Source: JBQTKD01 sp052389435 (GTDB lineage: Bacteria; Actinomycetota; Actinomycetes; Sporichthyales; Sporichthyaceae). From it: a stretch of DNA of 37,582 nucleotides. A program made the position numbers and the translations under genes. Below are positions 8,430 to 17,300 of the stretch, piece by piece; within the stretch, counting starts at the first letter, position 1; each line of letters opens with the position of its first letter. The notes beneath the pieces are model-generated. The model had not been told where the DNA came from. It did no database searches and saw nothing but the letters and a program-made list of their open reading frames with translations. Location: assembly GCA_052389435.1 (NCBI GenBank), contig JBQTIB010000031.1, forward strand, positions 1 to 37,582. The letters are read 5' to 3'.

Positions 8430-9896
8430 CTACACGCGAGCCGGATCCTTGGCGGGCGTGCGCACGCCGAAGACCATGTCCTTGGCGATGTCGCCTCGAC
8501 GGGAGTCCGGCCGGTCCTTGAGGTAGTTCTGCCGCACCACCCACGGTCCCTGCGTCCCGGAGCCCGGGAACTCGTTGATCCCGCGCGTCACGTACCCCGA
8601 GTTGAGGTCGAGGAACGGGGTTCGGTCCATCTCGCCCGGCAGCGTCGGGGTCGCGATGTCGTAGCCGTTGCGCTTCATGTGGTCGAGCAGACGGCACACG
8701 TAGCTCGAGGACAGGTCCGCTCGCAGGGTCCAGGAGTTGTTGGAGTATCCGAAGCAGAACGCCAGGTTCGGTACGCCCGACATCATCATGGCGCGATAGG
8801 CGATGGTGGAGCCGACGTCGACCTTGGTGCCGTCGACGTCGAGGCTCAGGCCGCCGACCGGACGCAGCGTCAGACCCGTTGCCGAGACGATCACATCGGC
8901 CTCGAGCACCTCGCCGGAGACCAGTTTCACGCCCTCGGGCACGAGGCGGTCGATGTGGTTGGTGACCACGGAGGCCTTGCCGCTCGCGATGGACTTGAAC
9001 ATGTCCCCGTCCGGCACCAGACACAGGCGCTGGTCCCACGGCTGGTAGGGCGGAGTGAAGTGCTCGTCGACGACTGCTTCGTCCTTCAGGTAGTGCAGTG
9101 CCATCTTGCGGGTGAGCTTCTTGAACGTCTCGGGCCGCTTGCGGGCCAGGGTGTACATGCCCTGCAGGATCACGGCGTTCTTGGTGTGTGCGATCTTGTG
9201 GGCGACCTTCGCCGGCAGCACCTTCTGCAGGCCGACCGCAACGGCGTCCACGCCCGGCATCGTGAAGACGTAGCTCGGAGTGCGCTGCAGCATCGTGACG
9301 TGGGCGGCGGTCTGCGACATGGCCGGGACCAGGGTCACCGCGGTCGCACCACTGCCGATGATCACGATCTTTTTGTCGGCGTAGTCGAGGTCCTCCGGCC
9401 AAAACTGCGGGTGGACGAAGTCGCCCGCGAAGTCCTCGCGGCCCGGGAACTCCGGCTGGAACGGAGTGTCGTAGGAGAAGTACCCGGTGCACAGGTACAG
9501 GAACCGGCAGGCGACCTCGCGGGTCTCGCCGGCGGTCTCCAGGCGCACCGTCCACCGTGCGCTCTCGGAGGAGAAGGACGCCTCGAGCACCTTGGTGTCG
9601 AACTCGATGTGCCTGTCGACCCCGAACTCTGCGGCGGTGTCGCGGATGTACTTCAGCAGGTCTGCCGCCGGCGAGATCGCGCGCTTGGAGGTCCACGGCC
9701 GGAACGGGTAGCTCAGCGTGTACGCGTCGCTGTCCGACCGCACGCCCGGGAACCGGAACTGGTCCCACGTGCCGCCGATCGCCGAGCGCTGCTCCGCGAT
9801 CAGGTAGGTGGTGCCGGGGCACTCCTGCTGCAGTCGGCAGGCCGCACCGATGCCGGACAGCCCGGCTCCGACGATCAGGACATCGATCTCAGTCAT
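8430..9896 (-). CDS. ethA: EthA-like flavin monooxygenase (Baeyer-Villiger type)
   Basis: A 488-residue flavoprotein that aligns along its length with what I recall of mycobacterial EthA (489 residues). It has an FAD Rossmann motif (VGAGLSGIGAA, about 9-19), an NADPH motif (IGSGATAVTLVP) and, between them, FAGDFVHPQFWPE, which fits the Baeyer-Villiger fingerprint FxGxxxHxxxWP. Other matching blocks are RSDSDAYTL and PWDQRLCLVPDGD. The family inserts one oxygen into ketones to give esters, using NADPH and O2; EthA also activates thioamide drugs. It lies 121 nt upstream of choD on the same strand and probably has its own promoter, since a palindrome sits 49-63 nt before its ATG. No adjacent TetR regulator (EthR) is present. 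The true substrate is unknown. Confidence 0.88.
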   Translation of the reverse strand: MTEIDVLIVGAGLSGIGAACRLQQECPGTTYLIAEQRSAIGGTWDQFRFPGVRSDSDAYTLSYPFRPWTSKRAISPAADLLKYIRDTAAEFGVDRHIEFDTKVLEASFSSESARWTVRLETAGETREVACRFLYLCTGYFSYDTPFQPEFPGREDFAGDFVHPQFWPEDLDYADKKIVIIGSGATAVTLVPAMSQTAAHVTMLQRTPSYVFTMPGVDAVAVGLQKVLPAKVAHKIAHTKNAVILQGMYTLARKRPETFKKLTRKMALHYLKDEAVVDEHFTPPYQPWDQRLCLVPDGDMFKSIASGKASVVTNHIDRLVPEGVKLVSGEVLEADVIVSATGLTLRPVGGLSLDVDGTKVDVGSTIAYRAMMMSGVPNLAFCFGYSNNSWTLRADLSSSYVCRLLDHMKRNGYDIATPTLPGEMDRTPFLDLNSGYVTRGINEFPGSGTQGPWVVRQNYLKDRPDSRRGDIAKDMVFGVRTPAKDPARV

Positions 9897-9944
9897 GCGG
9901 GTTCCGTCCTCGGGTCAGCGGGGCGAACGCTGCGTCGACCCTAA

Positions 9945-9959
9945 CTTACCACCGGTAAG
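9945..9959. promoter_or_regulatory. Candidate operator upstream of the EthA-like gene
   Basis: CTTACCACCGGTAAG is a perfect 6-base inverted repeat around 3 bases, 49-63 nt before the monooxygenase ATG and just after the stop of the liv operon. Its size and symmetry suit a TetR-type dimer. No TetR gene is in the window, so the regulator would act from elsewhere. Confidence 0.5.
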
Positions 9960-9981
9960 AAGGGCTAGGGGGAATGTCGGT

Positions 9982-10347
9982 TCAGCGCGCGACGCCGCTG
10001 TCGCTGGGCGCGCGGTGATTCGTGGCGGGCACTTCGAGTTCGAGGGTCGCGGTCTCGAGGAAGGCGCGCAGCTCGGCGAGTGCCGCCTCCTTCCACTCCT
10101 CGAGGGACTCGGTCACGGCGGCGGCGCGGCGGGTCTGGGCGCGCATCTGCTCCAGCACGAGCACGACGGCGCCCAACGCGATCAGCGCGAGGCCGCCGAC
10201 GCCACCGGAGGCGAGGTAGGGCAACTGCAGGACGATGTCGTCCTCGCGGCGCACACCGAGGTAGCCGAGCAGCACGCACACCAGCCCGGCGAGGACGAGC
10301 GCCGCTGCCAGCGCCCGGTAGCCGAGGTCGGCGATTCTGTCGTTCAT
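9982..10347 (-). CDS. Small membrane protein with two helices and a soluble tail, last gene of liv operon
   Basis: A 121-residue protein of no family I recognise. Two hydrophobic helices (about 9-31 and 45-65) flank a short polar loop with LQLPYLASGG, and a charged, probably cytosolic helix follows (MRAQTRRAAAVTESLEEWKEAALAELRAFLE). The ATG at 10347 is preferred over an in-frame GTG at 10353 because AGGGAG lies 5 nt before the ATG. It starts 9 nt after the preceding exported-protein gene, so it should belong to the importer operon. It may be an accessory or scaffold subunit. This is inferred only from position. Confidence 0.7.
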   Translation of the reverse strand: MNDRIADLGYRALAAALVLAGLVCVLLGYLGVRREDDIVLQLPYLASGGVGGLALIALGAVVLVLEQMRAQTRRAAAVTESLEEWKEAALAELRAFLETATLELEVPATNHRAPSDSGVAR

Positions 10348-10356
10348 GCTCACTCC

Positions 10357-11712
10357 CTAGACGGCACGCTTCAGAACGAGGACGAAGGCTGCCACGCCAC
10401 CGAGCGCGGCGAGCATGAAGAACCGATAGCCGTTGCGCGCCTCGCCGGGCAGGGGGGAGGCGACGCGAGCCGGCAGGAAGAAGTCGTCGGACGGTGCCGG
10501 GACCAGATCGACGGTCGCCGGCGACTGACCCGTCGGTCCCGCGCCGGGCGCCTGCGGCACCGGCGCGGCGGGAAGCGCGGAACCGCCGCCGAGAGCCGGC
10601 GCGGCGATGGGCGCCTCGACCGGCGTCGCGGGAGGTGCGGCCGGAGCCGGGGCGGCCGGGGCGGGCGCACCGGGCGAGCCCAGCCCGGGCGGGGGCGCTC
10701 CGCGCAGGCGAGCGGTGGCGGCGGCCGCGACGAAGCCGAGTTGGAACTCCTCGTCCGAGCCGATGTCGCTCGGGCGGGGCAGGGAGTCCGGGGCCCGGTA
10801 GCGGAAGGTGAACGCCGCGCCGGAGACCGCGGCGCCGTCGTCGGTGACCGTCCTGGTCGTCGGCGTCGGGCGGAAGGTCAGGCCCTGCTCGGCGAGGGAG
10901 TCGAGGCCGGATTCGAACGAGGCGAGGGCGTCGAACGGCAGGGCGATCTGGTCGTTCATGCTGATGCCACGCTCGTCGACCACGATCGGTACGCCGCCGA
11001 GTTGACCGCCGTTCATGCGGATCTGCAGGACGGGCACCGTCTTCTCGCCGGGAGTGACGACGACCCTGGCGATGCTGTCGATGGAGGCGAAGGTCAGCTT
11101 CGCCGGCCCCTCGCCGATGGCCACGTTCTGCAGCGAACTCAGGGACTCGCTGGTGACGGTCCCGTCGGGCGCAACGGTGCTCGTGCTGCTGGAGGTGGAA
11201 AAACCCGAGGAGAACATTGGAGCGGAGAACGCCTGCCCCGCGGCCCGGGCCACCGCCATCGGGGCGTCGGAGGTTCGGGCCGACAGGTCCGCGTTGCGGA
11301 CCTCGCCGGGCTGTGCACCGCCGTACTGACCCAGCGTCAGGTTGGCCTCGCGGGGCACCGTGCTCGACGGCGGATCCTGGGCGTTGACGACCGACGGATT
11401 CGCGGCGAACTCGCCGCCGGGCACGGAGCTTCCGATGAACAGGTCTCCCACCTCGCCCGCGGTGGCGCCTGCGGCGAGGGCAAGGGACTTGCCGAGCTGC
11501 AACGAGGTCTTGGAGAACAGGCCGCCGCCGGCCGTTTCGACCGGCGCGCGCGTCAACACCCCAAACGGCGTCGCCGTCCCGGTGGCGGCGAAGGACGCGA
11601 GTGTCTCCGGCGGCGCGGCCTGCGCGCCGGGGCCGGCGCCGAGCACCACGCCGGTGCCGAGCGCGAGGGCCGCGGTGCCCGCCGACCATCGCCTGAGCTT
11701 TCGCTTCGTCAC
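10357..11712 (-). CDS. Exported, C-terminally anchored protein of unknown function in liv operon
   Basis: A 451-residue protein I do not recognise. A basic start (MTKRKLRRW) and hydrophobic stretch end in GAQA, a signal-peptidase site near residue 32. A probably beta-rich domain (about 40-335) follows, then a Pro/Ala-rich linker (about 340-410), a final transmembrane helix (FFMLAALGGVAAFVLVL) and a KRAV tail. The architecture is that of a surface domain on a flexible stalk anchored in the membrane. There is no LPXTG sortase signal. GTG 11712 overlaps the stop of livF by 4 nt (GTGA), so its translation is coupled to the importer. That suggests a role in presenting or binding the importer's substrate at the cell surface, which is inference. 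Confidence 0.8.
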   Translation of the reverse strand: MTKRKLRRWSAGTAALALGTGVVLGAGPGAQAAPPETLASFAATGTATPFGVLTRAPVETAGGGLFSKTSLQLGKSLALAAGATAGEVGDLFIGSSVPGGEFAANPSVVNAQDPPSSTVPREANLTLGQYGGAQPGEVRNADLSARTSDAPMAVARAAGQAFSAPMFSSGFSTSSSTSTVAPDGTVTSESLSSLQNVAIGEGPAKLTFASIDSIARVVVTPGEKTVPVLQIRMNGGQLGGVPIVVDERGISMNDQIALPFDALASFESGLDSLAEQGLTFRPTPTTRTVTDDGAAVSGAAFTFRYRAPDSLPRPSDIGSDEEFQLGFVAAAATARLRGAPPPGLGSPGAPAPAAPAPAAPPATPVEAPIAAPALGGGSALPAAPVPQAPGAGPTGQSPATVDLVPAPSDDFFLPARVASPLPGEARNGYRFFMLAALGGVAAFVLVLKRAV

Positions 11713-12457
11713 AGGTACGCCTCCTCAACCGCGCCGACGCGGACGGCTGCGGCCGGGGTGCCGCTGTAGGCGACCCGACCCTTCTTCAGCACGTAGATCC
11801 GGTCGGCGACGTCCAACGCCCGGTGCACGAACTGCTCGATCAACAGAATGGACAGTCCCGCCCGATTGAGCTCCACCAGACGGGCCAAGATTTCGTCGAC
11901 GACCAATGGCGAAAGCCCCAGGCTGAGCTCGTCGATGAGCAGCAGTTGCGGTTCGCTCATCAGCGCCCGGGCGATCGCGAGCATCTGCTGCTCGCCGCCG
12001 GACAGCGAGCCCGCGGCCTGCTCGCGACGCTCGGCCAGCCGTGGGAACAGTTCGTAGGCCGTGCGAATCCGTTCCTCTACGGCCTTCGGGCGGCGCCGCA
12101 CCGACCACGCGCCGAGGCGCAGGTTGTCCAGCACGCTCATCTCGGGGAAGACCCGGCGACCCTCCGGCACGTGTGCCAGGCCTGCCTTCACCGCGCCCGC
12201 CGCGCCGCGGGTCTCGATGCGTTCGCCGAGCACGCTGACGGTGCCGGACCGAGGCCGCACCAGGCCCGTGAGTCCGCGGAGCGTGGAGGTCTTGCCGGCG
12301 CCGTTCGGACCGAGGAGCGCGACGATCTCCCCGCGCCCGACCTGCATGGTCAGGCCGCGGACCGCCAGGACCGAGCCGTAGGCGACGTCCATGGATCGAG
12401 CGGCGAGCAGCGGCTTCTCGCCCGCGACCATGCGCTGCACGACCGGGTCGAGGAGGG

Positions 12458-12461
<4 letters not shown>
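11709..12461 (-). CDS. livF: Branched-chain-type ABC importer ATPase LivF
   Basis: A 250-residue cytosolic ATPase, one of the two nucleotide-binding subunits of a HAAT-type importer. Walker A is GPNGAGKTS (51-59), the signature is LSGGEQQM, and Walker B is LLLIDELSLGLSP, which is typical of LivF. The ATG overlaps the livG stop by 4 nt (ATGA) and the end overlaps the next gene. HAAT importers take up branched-chain amino acids but also amides, urea and aromatic or terpenoid compounds, so the substrate cannot be fixed from the ATPase. Confidence 0.95.
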
Positions 12462-13251
<790 letters not shown>

Positions 13252-13255
<4 letters not shown>

Positions 13256-14340
13256 CGCTTCGCCCCCACCAGGCGGACGCGGACGATCTCGCCCGGCCGC
13301 AGTTCCGGCGTCGCGGTGGCGTGAACGACGAGCGGTCGGTCGGCGGCCTTGGCGGTGTAGGAGTCCGGGACGAACGAGCCGTATCGGATCGGAGCGCCGC
13401 GCAGGGCGTCGGCGAGGGTGGTGCGGGCGGCGCGCAGCATCCCGGTGACCCCGTCGTGTCCGGACAGGAGCATCAGGAGCAGGGCGATGCTGCTGACCAG
13501 GAACAGGCGCACGTCGAACAGGTTCACCAGGGGTTGACCCGTTGCCAGGAACACACCGCCGATGACGGCGCCCATGATCGCCTCGGCGCCGCCGAGCACG
13601 GGCATCGCCAGGTAGAACAGCGACTGGATGACGCCGAACTGGTCCGGGCCGGGCGTGGAGCGGAACAGCATTCCGTAGAACAGTCCGGCGACCGCGGCGA
13701 GCGCGGCGGAGGCGGCGAAGACGCCGATCTTGTAGGGAGCGATGCGGATGGCCATCGCCTGGGCCGCCTGCTCGGAGTCGCGGATCGCGAACAGCACGCG
13801 GCCGGTGTCGGTGCGCCGGGTGTTCCAGGCCAGCAGCATCGCGACGGCGAGGACCGCCAAGACCGCGTAGTAGAGGCCGCGGTCGGACTCCGTCGGAATG
13901 CCGAGCAGGTCTTCGCGCGGGACTTCCACCGCGGAGGTGCCGCGAATCTGCGGGCGGGTGAAGAAAAAGCGCTGGCAGGCGACGCCGAAGGCGAGAGTCG
14001 CGATCGTCAGGTAGACCCCGCGCAGGCGCAGCGACGGGACGCCGAGGAGCAGGCTGATGCCCGCGCCGACGGCGGCGATGATCGGGATCGCCAGGATCAG
14101 CGGCACTCCGTTGTTCAACAGCTTCGCGCCGATGTAGCAGCCGAAGCCGAGGAATGCCGCGTGGCCGAGGGAGATCTGCCCGGTCCAGCCGATCAGGATC
14201 ACCAGCGAGAGGCCGACGAGGGCGTAGATCGCGGAGAGCGAGCCGTAGAAGTGCCACAGCTGCGGGGTGAACAGCGGCCACAGCACGGCAGCCAGGGCGA
14301 TGGCGAGGAACGCGAGGCGTTCGGGGGATGGTCGCGGCAT
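13252..14340 (-). CDS. livM: Branched-chain-type ABC importer permease LivM
   Basis: A 362-residue inner-membrane permease with about eight hydrophobic segments. It carries the LivM hallmark ILIGWTGQISLGHAAFLGFGCYIGA and the cytoplasmic coupling region RVLFAIRDSEQAAQAMAI. After the last membrane helix (LFLVSSIALLLMLLSG) there is an unusual hydrophilic tail of about 70 residues ending in PGEIVRVRLVGAKR, absent from minimal LivM. The ATG overlaps the livH stop by one base and the stop overlaps livG. Confidence 0.94.
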
Positions 14341-15218
14341 CAGAATTCGGCCGCCACTTCGAGTTGAGGCTTGCCCGAGCGCAGCACCAGCACCGCGAGC
14401 AGGGCGAGGAACACGAGCAGTTCGCCGATCCCGGCGGTCGTGGTGTATCCCTGGCTGAAGCTGAAGATCAACCCGACGGCCAGCCCGCCGAGGCCCGCCA
14501 GCGGCAGGCTGTTGAAGCCGCCGAGGGCAGCCGCGACGAGGCTGGAGATCAGCACGAACGTCAGGCTGATCTGGTCGAGGCTGTTCAGGTGGATGTACAT
14601 GAGGCCGGCCAGCGCGGCGCTGGCGCCGCCGATCGCCCACACCAGCGTGACGATCCCCGTCACCGGCAGCCCGACGATCCGGGCCGCGCCCGGGTCCTGG
14701 GCGATCGCGGTGATGCCGGAGCCGATCCACGTCTTGGCGAGCAGCAGGTAGAGCCCCACGACCAGCAGGAGCACGAGAGCCGCGGTGGCGAGCTGATGCA
14801 CCGTCACGCCGGTGTTGCCGATACGGACGACGCGGTCGGAGAACACCGAGGCGATGGGCGGGTTGTCCGGGCCCCAGAGCTGCACCGTGAGTTCGGAGAA
14901 CATCAGCAGAACGCCCGTGGTGACGGTCAGCGTGGCCAGCGCGCCGCGGTGGCGCACCGGGCGCACCGCGAACCGTTCCACGCTCGCCCCGAGCAGCGCG
15001 CCGAAGGCGATCGCAATGCCCGTGGCGAGGGCCACCGGCATCCCGAAGCGGCCCATCAGCGTGTAGTGGAACAGGAACGCGGCGAGCACGCCGATGGCGC
15101 CCTGGGCCAGGTTGATCACGCGCGAGACCCGGTAGGTGATCACCACCCCGAGTGCGACGAGCGCGTAGATGGTTCCGTTGGCCAACCCGGTGATCAGGTA
15201 GCCGAGGAACCTACTCAC
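14340..15218 (-). CDS. livH: Branched-chain-type ABC importer permease LivH
   Basis: A 292-residue inner-membrane permease, partner of LivM. The N-terminus GLANGTIYALVALGVVITYRVSRVINLAQGAIGVL is characteristic of LivH, and the coupling region GSGITAIAQDPGAARIVGLPV follows. It begins with GTG 15218, which lies inside the end of the substrate-binding-protein gene (8-nt overlap), so the binding protein is translated first and the permease is coupled to it. Confidence 0.94.
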   Translation of the reverse strand: MSRFLGYLITGLANGTIYALVALGVVITYRVSRVINLAQGAIGVLAAFLFHYTLMGRFGMPVALATGIAIAFGALLGASVERFAVRPVRHRGALATLTVTTGVLLMFSELTVQLWGPDNPPIASVFSDRVVRIGNTGVTVHQLATAALVLLLVVGLYLLLAKTWIGSGITAIAQDPGAARIVGLPVTGIVTLVWAIGGASAALAGLMYIHLNSLDQISLTFVLISSLVAAALGGFNSLPLAGLGGLAVGLIFSFSQGYTTTAGIGELLVFLALLAVLVLRSGKPQLEVAAEF

Positions 15219-16818
15219 GGCGTCCGCGACGAGCGCTCCGCGCCGCGGCGGCCGCGGGCCGAGCGACGGTTCCGGGGACCGCGTCGCCCGAAGCCGCGCC
15301 CTTGATGGCGAACCGGCTCGTCACCGGCTGCCAGGCGAGGCTGTCGTCGGCGCGCAGCATCAGGCCCGTGGGCTTCGAGGCCTTGAGGTCGCCGAAGTTC
15401 AGCCGCAGCCCCAGGCCCGAGTCGAAGTCGGTCATCGAACGCAGTTCCTTCAGGAACGCCTCGCGGGTGAGCTTCGGGCCGGTCTTGCGCAGCGCCTCGA
15501 CGATCGCGACGGCGCCGACGTAGGAGGCCTGCTCGTAGAAGTGGTGGAAGGTGTTCGGGAAGTAGAACTCGGTGATCTGGCGGTAGCGCTTCACCCCGGG
15601 GGTGTTCGCGCCGTAGAAGTCGAAGAAGGTGAAGCCGTACATGCCCTTGCCGTTGTTGCCCGCGGCCTGCGGGACGTCGTCGGCCAGGACGAAGCCGCCG
15701 ACGAAGGTCGGCTTCCACCCCACGCGCTGCGCGGCCTGGATGAACTTCACCGTGTTGACCGGGTCGTTGCAGAACAGCACGGCCTCGACGCCTGCGTTCT
15801 TCAACGTGGCGACCTGACTGTCCAGGCTGGTTTCGATCTGTCGGTTCGCCGCGGTCTTGATCACCTGCGAGCCGTTGGCCTTCGCGACCTCGGCCGCCTT
15901 TGCGGTGCACGACGGGCCGGCGACGTCGTCGAGCAGGGAAACGCCGACTTTTTTCGCCTTCAGCTGCGTCGCGGCGTACTGCGAGATCAACGCGCCCACC
16001 GCGACGCCCGGCGGCTGCGTCGGGAACATCCAGGGGCTTTCGAACTCTTCGGTGTACAGGCCAGAAGAGCCGACCCAGGGCAGTTTGCGCTTGGCCAGCG
16101 ACGGCCCGACGATGTCGAGGTTGAAGTCCAGGCTCGGGCCCATCAGGAAGACCTTGTCCTGATCGGCGAGCTTGGTCAGGCAGCCCGAGGTGCCGTCGGC
16201 GGTACCCGCGGTGTCGCAGGTGACGTACTGGATCTTGCGGCCGCAGATGCCGCCGGAGTCGTTGACGAAGTTGAAGTAGGCCCGCGGCGCGTTTTCGGAG
16301 ACCTTGCCGTACTTGTCGAGGTAGCCGCCGTTGAAGAACGTGCCGCCGATCTTGATGACGCCGTCCGTGACGCCGGTGTCGGTTGCTCCGCCGTTGCCGC
16401 CGGCGGGGGCTGCCGCGGCGCATCCGGTGGCGGCTGCGGCGGCGGGCTGCTTGGCGGTGGTCGCCGCCGGAGCACCGGCGGGCGCTGCGCCCTTCTTCGC
16501 CTTCGCAGCAGGCCTGTCCGGGGCCCTGCCCGGCGCGGGGGCGGCGCCGCCGGTCTCGGCGGCGGGTGCGGCTGCGGCGGCGGGAGCCTCGCCTGCGGCG
16601 ATGGCCTCGGGGCCGACGTCGACCGCGGTGGCCGCGGCGGGTGCCGCCGCCAGGGGAAGGGCACCCGGCCGCGCCGCCTCGGCGGCCTGGCGAGCCTCGA
16701 CGGCCTGTTGCACCTCGGTGGAGGCGGCGCACCCGGCCAGCAGCGACGCCGCCGCGGCTGCGGCGACCAGCTTGGCGGATCTAGACGCGGTCCAGGGACT
16801 CACGGGCGCTCCATCCAT
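15211..16818 (-). CDS. HAAT-type substrate-binding lipoprotein with long Ala/Pro stalk
   Basis: A 535-residue lipoprotein and the first gene of the importer operon. A hydrophobic leader ends in the lipobox LLAGC, with Cys30 as the lipidation site. Residues 31-145 form an Ala/Pro-rich stretch with no expected fold. The periplasmic-binding-protein type I domain then starts at about 145 (GVTDGVIKIGGTFFNGG), with LMGPSLDFNLDIVGPSLAKRK and LFCNDPVNTVKFIQAAQRVGWKP. The domain is of the LivK class, but the substrate is not readable. The long stalk would lift the domain well away from the membrane and is unusual. The C-terminus ends in Arg-rich, low-complexity sequence (ARSARRGRRE). The 140-base gap upstream should hold the operon promoter. 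Confidence 0.9.
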   Translation of the reverse strand: MDGAPVSPWTASRSAKLVAAAAAASLLAGCAASTEVQQAVEARQAAEAARPGALPLAAAPAAATAVDVGPEAIAAGEAPAAAAAPAAETGGAAPAPGRAPDRPAAKAKKGAAPAGAPAATTAKQPAAAAATGCAAAAPAGGNGGATDTGVTDGVIKIGGTFFNGGYLDKYGKVSENAPRAYFNFVNDSGGICGRKIQYVTCDTAGTADGTSGCLTKLADQDKVFLMGPSLDFNLDIVGPSLAKRKLPWVGSSGLYTEEFESPWMFPTQPPGVAVGALISQYAATQLKAKKVGVSLLDDVAGPSCTAKAAEVAKANGSQVIKTAANRQIETSLDSQVATLKNAGVEAVLFCNDPVNTVKFIQAAQRVGWKPTFVGGFVLADDVPQAAGNNGKGMYGFTFFDFYGANTPGVKRYRQITEFYFPNTFHHFYEQASYVGAVAIVEALRKTGPKLTREAFLKELRSMTDFDSGLGLRLNFGDLKASKPTGLMLRADDSLAWQPVTSRFAIKGAASGDAVPGTVARPAAAAARSARRGRRE

Positions 16819-16958
16819 TGGGCGCTTCCGGGGACGGGGAAGTCGCTTATTACCGATTAGTACCTATAGATGTGCCCGACGTCACTGTGTTCTGGGAACA
16901 GCGGGGAACCCCTTTGCCGGCCCGATGGCACAAGGACGCCTGTTCGGGGCCCGCCGCC

Positions 16959-17132
16959 TCAGGGTCGCCCGACCTCGACCATGTCGAAGTCGGCCTTCGC
17001 CGCGCCGCAGTCGGGGCAGCTCCAGTCCTGCGGGATGTCGTCCCAGCGGGTGCCGGGCGCGATGCCGTCGTCCGGCCAGCCTTCGGCCTCGTCGTACTCG
17101 AACCCACATTGGGCGCAGCGGTAGAGCTTCAC
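16959..17132 (-). CDS. rubA2: Rubredoxin, RubA2 type
   Basis: A 57-residue rubredoxin, too short for many gene finders. It begins with GTG 17132, overlapping the stop of the first rubredoxin by 4 nt. Two iron-binding pairs are visible: CAQC near the start (LYRCAQCGFEYDE) and CPDC (DWSCPDCGAAKADFDMVEV). These sequences are typical of the rubredoxin that donates electrons to AlkB in Rhodococcus-like actinobacteria. It carries single electrons from a rubredoxin reductase to the di-iron hydroxylase. No reductase gene is in the window. Confidence 0.95.
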   Translation of the reverse strand: MKLYRCAQCGFEYDEAEGWPDDGIAPGTRWDDIPQDWSCPDCGAAKADFDMVEVGRP

Positions 17133-17296
17133 TCCGCCACCTGCTCGAAGTCCTGCTGCTCGCGGACACCGCAGTCCGGACAGCACCACTCCGGGTCGAT
17201 CGAGGCAAAGGGCGTCCCGGCGGGCCACCCCTCGCGGGGTGCGCCGGCGGCTTCGTCGTAGACGTAGTCGCACACGGGGCACTTGAACTTGGCCAC
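17129..17296 (-). CDS. rubA1: Rubredoxin, RubA1 type
   Basis: A 55-residue rubredoxin. Reading from GTG 17296 gives MAKFKCPVCDYVYDEA, then WPAGTPFASIDPEWCCPDCG and a stop at 17129-17131. The two iron-binding pairs are CPVC and CPDC. It resembles the RubA1 of alkB operons, which often cannot replace RubA2 in electron transfer to AlkB and whose own role is less clear. The alkB stop ends only 4 nt upstream and the next rubredoxin overlaps it by 4 nt, so alkB-rubA1-rubA2 form one tightly coupled operon. Confidence 0.93.
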   Translation of the reverse strand: MAKFKCPVCDYVYDEAAGAPREGWPAGTPFASIDPEWCCPDCGVREQQDFEQVAE

Positions 17297-17300
17297 GGCG

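Noticed and set aside
6569..8521. A 650-codon plus-strand open frame opposite choD
   Set aside because: It is antisense to a clear GMC oxidoreductase, rich in Arg/Gly/Asp/Val/His without domains, as expected of a shadow frame.
10357..11712. Sortase-anchored protein
   Set aside because: The end has a hydrophobic helix and a basic tail, but there is no LPXTG-like motif before it; LPARV and LPGEA do not fit.
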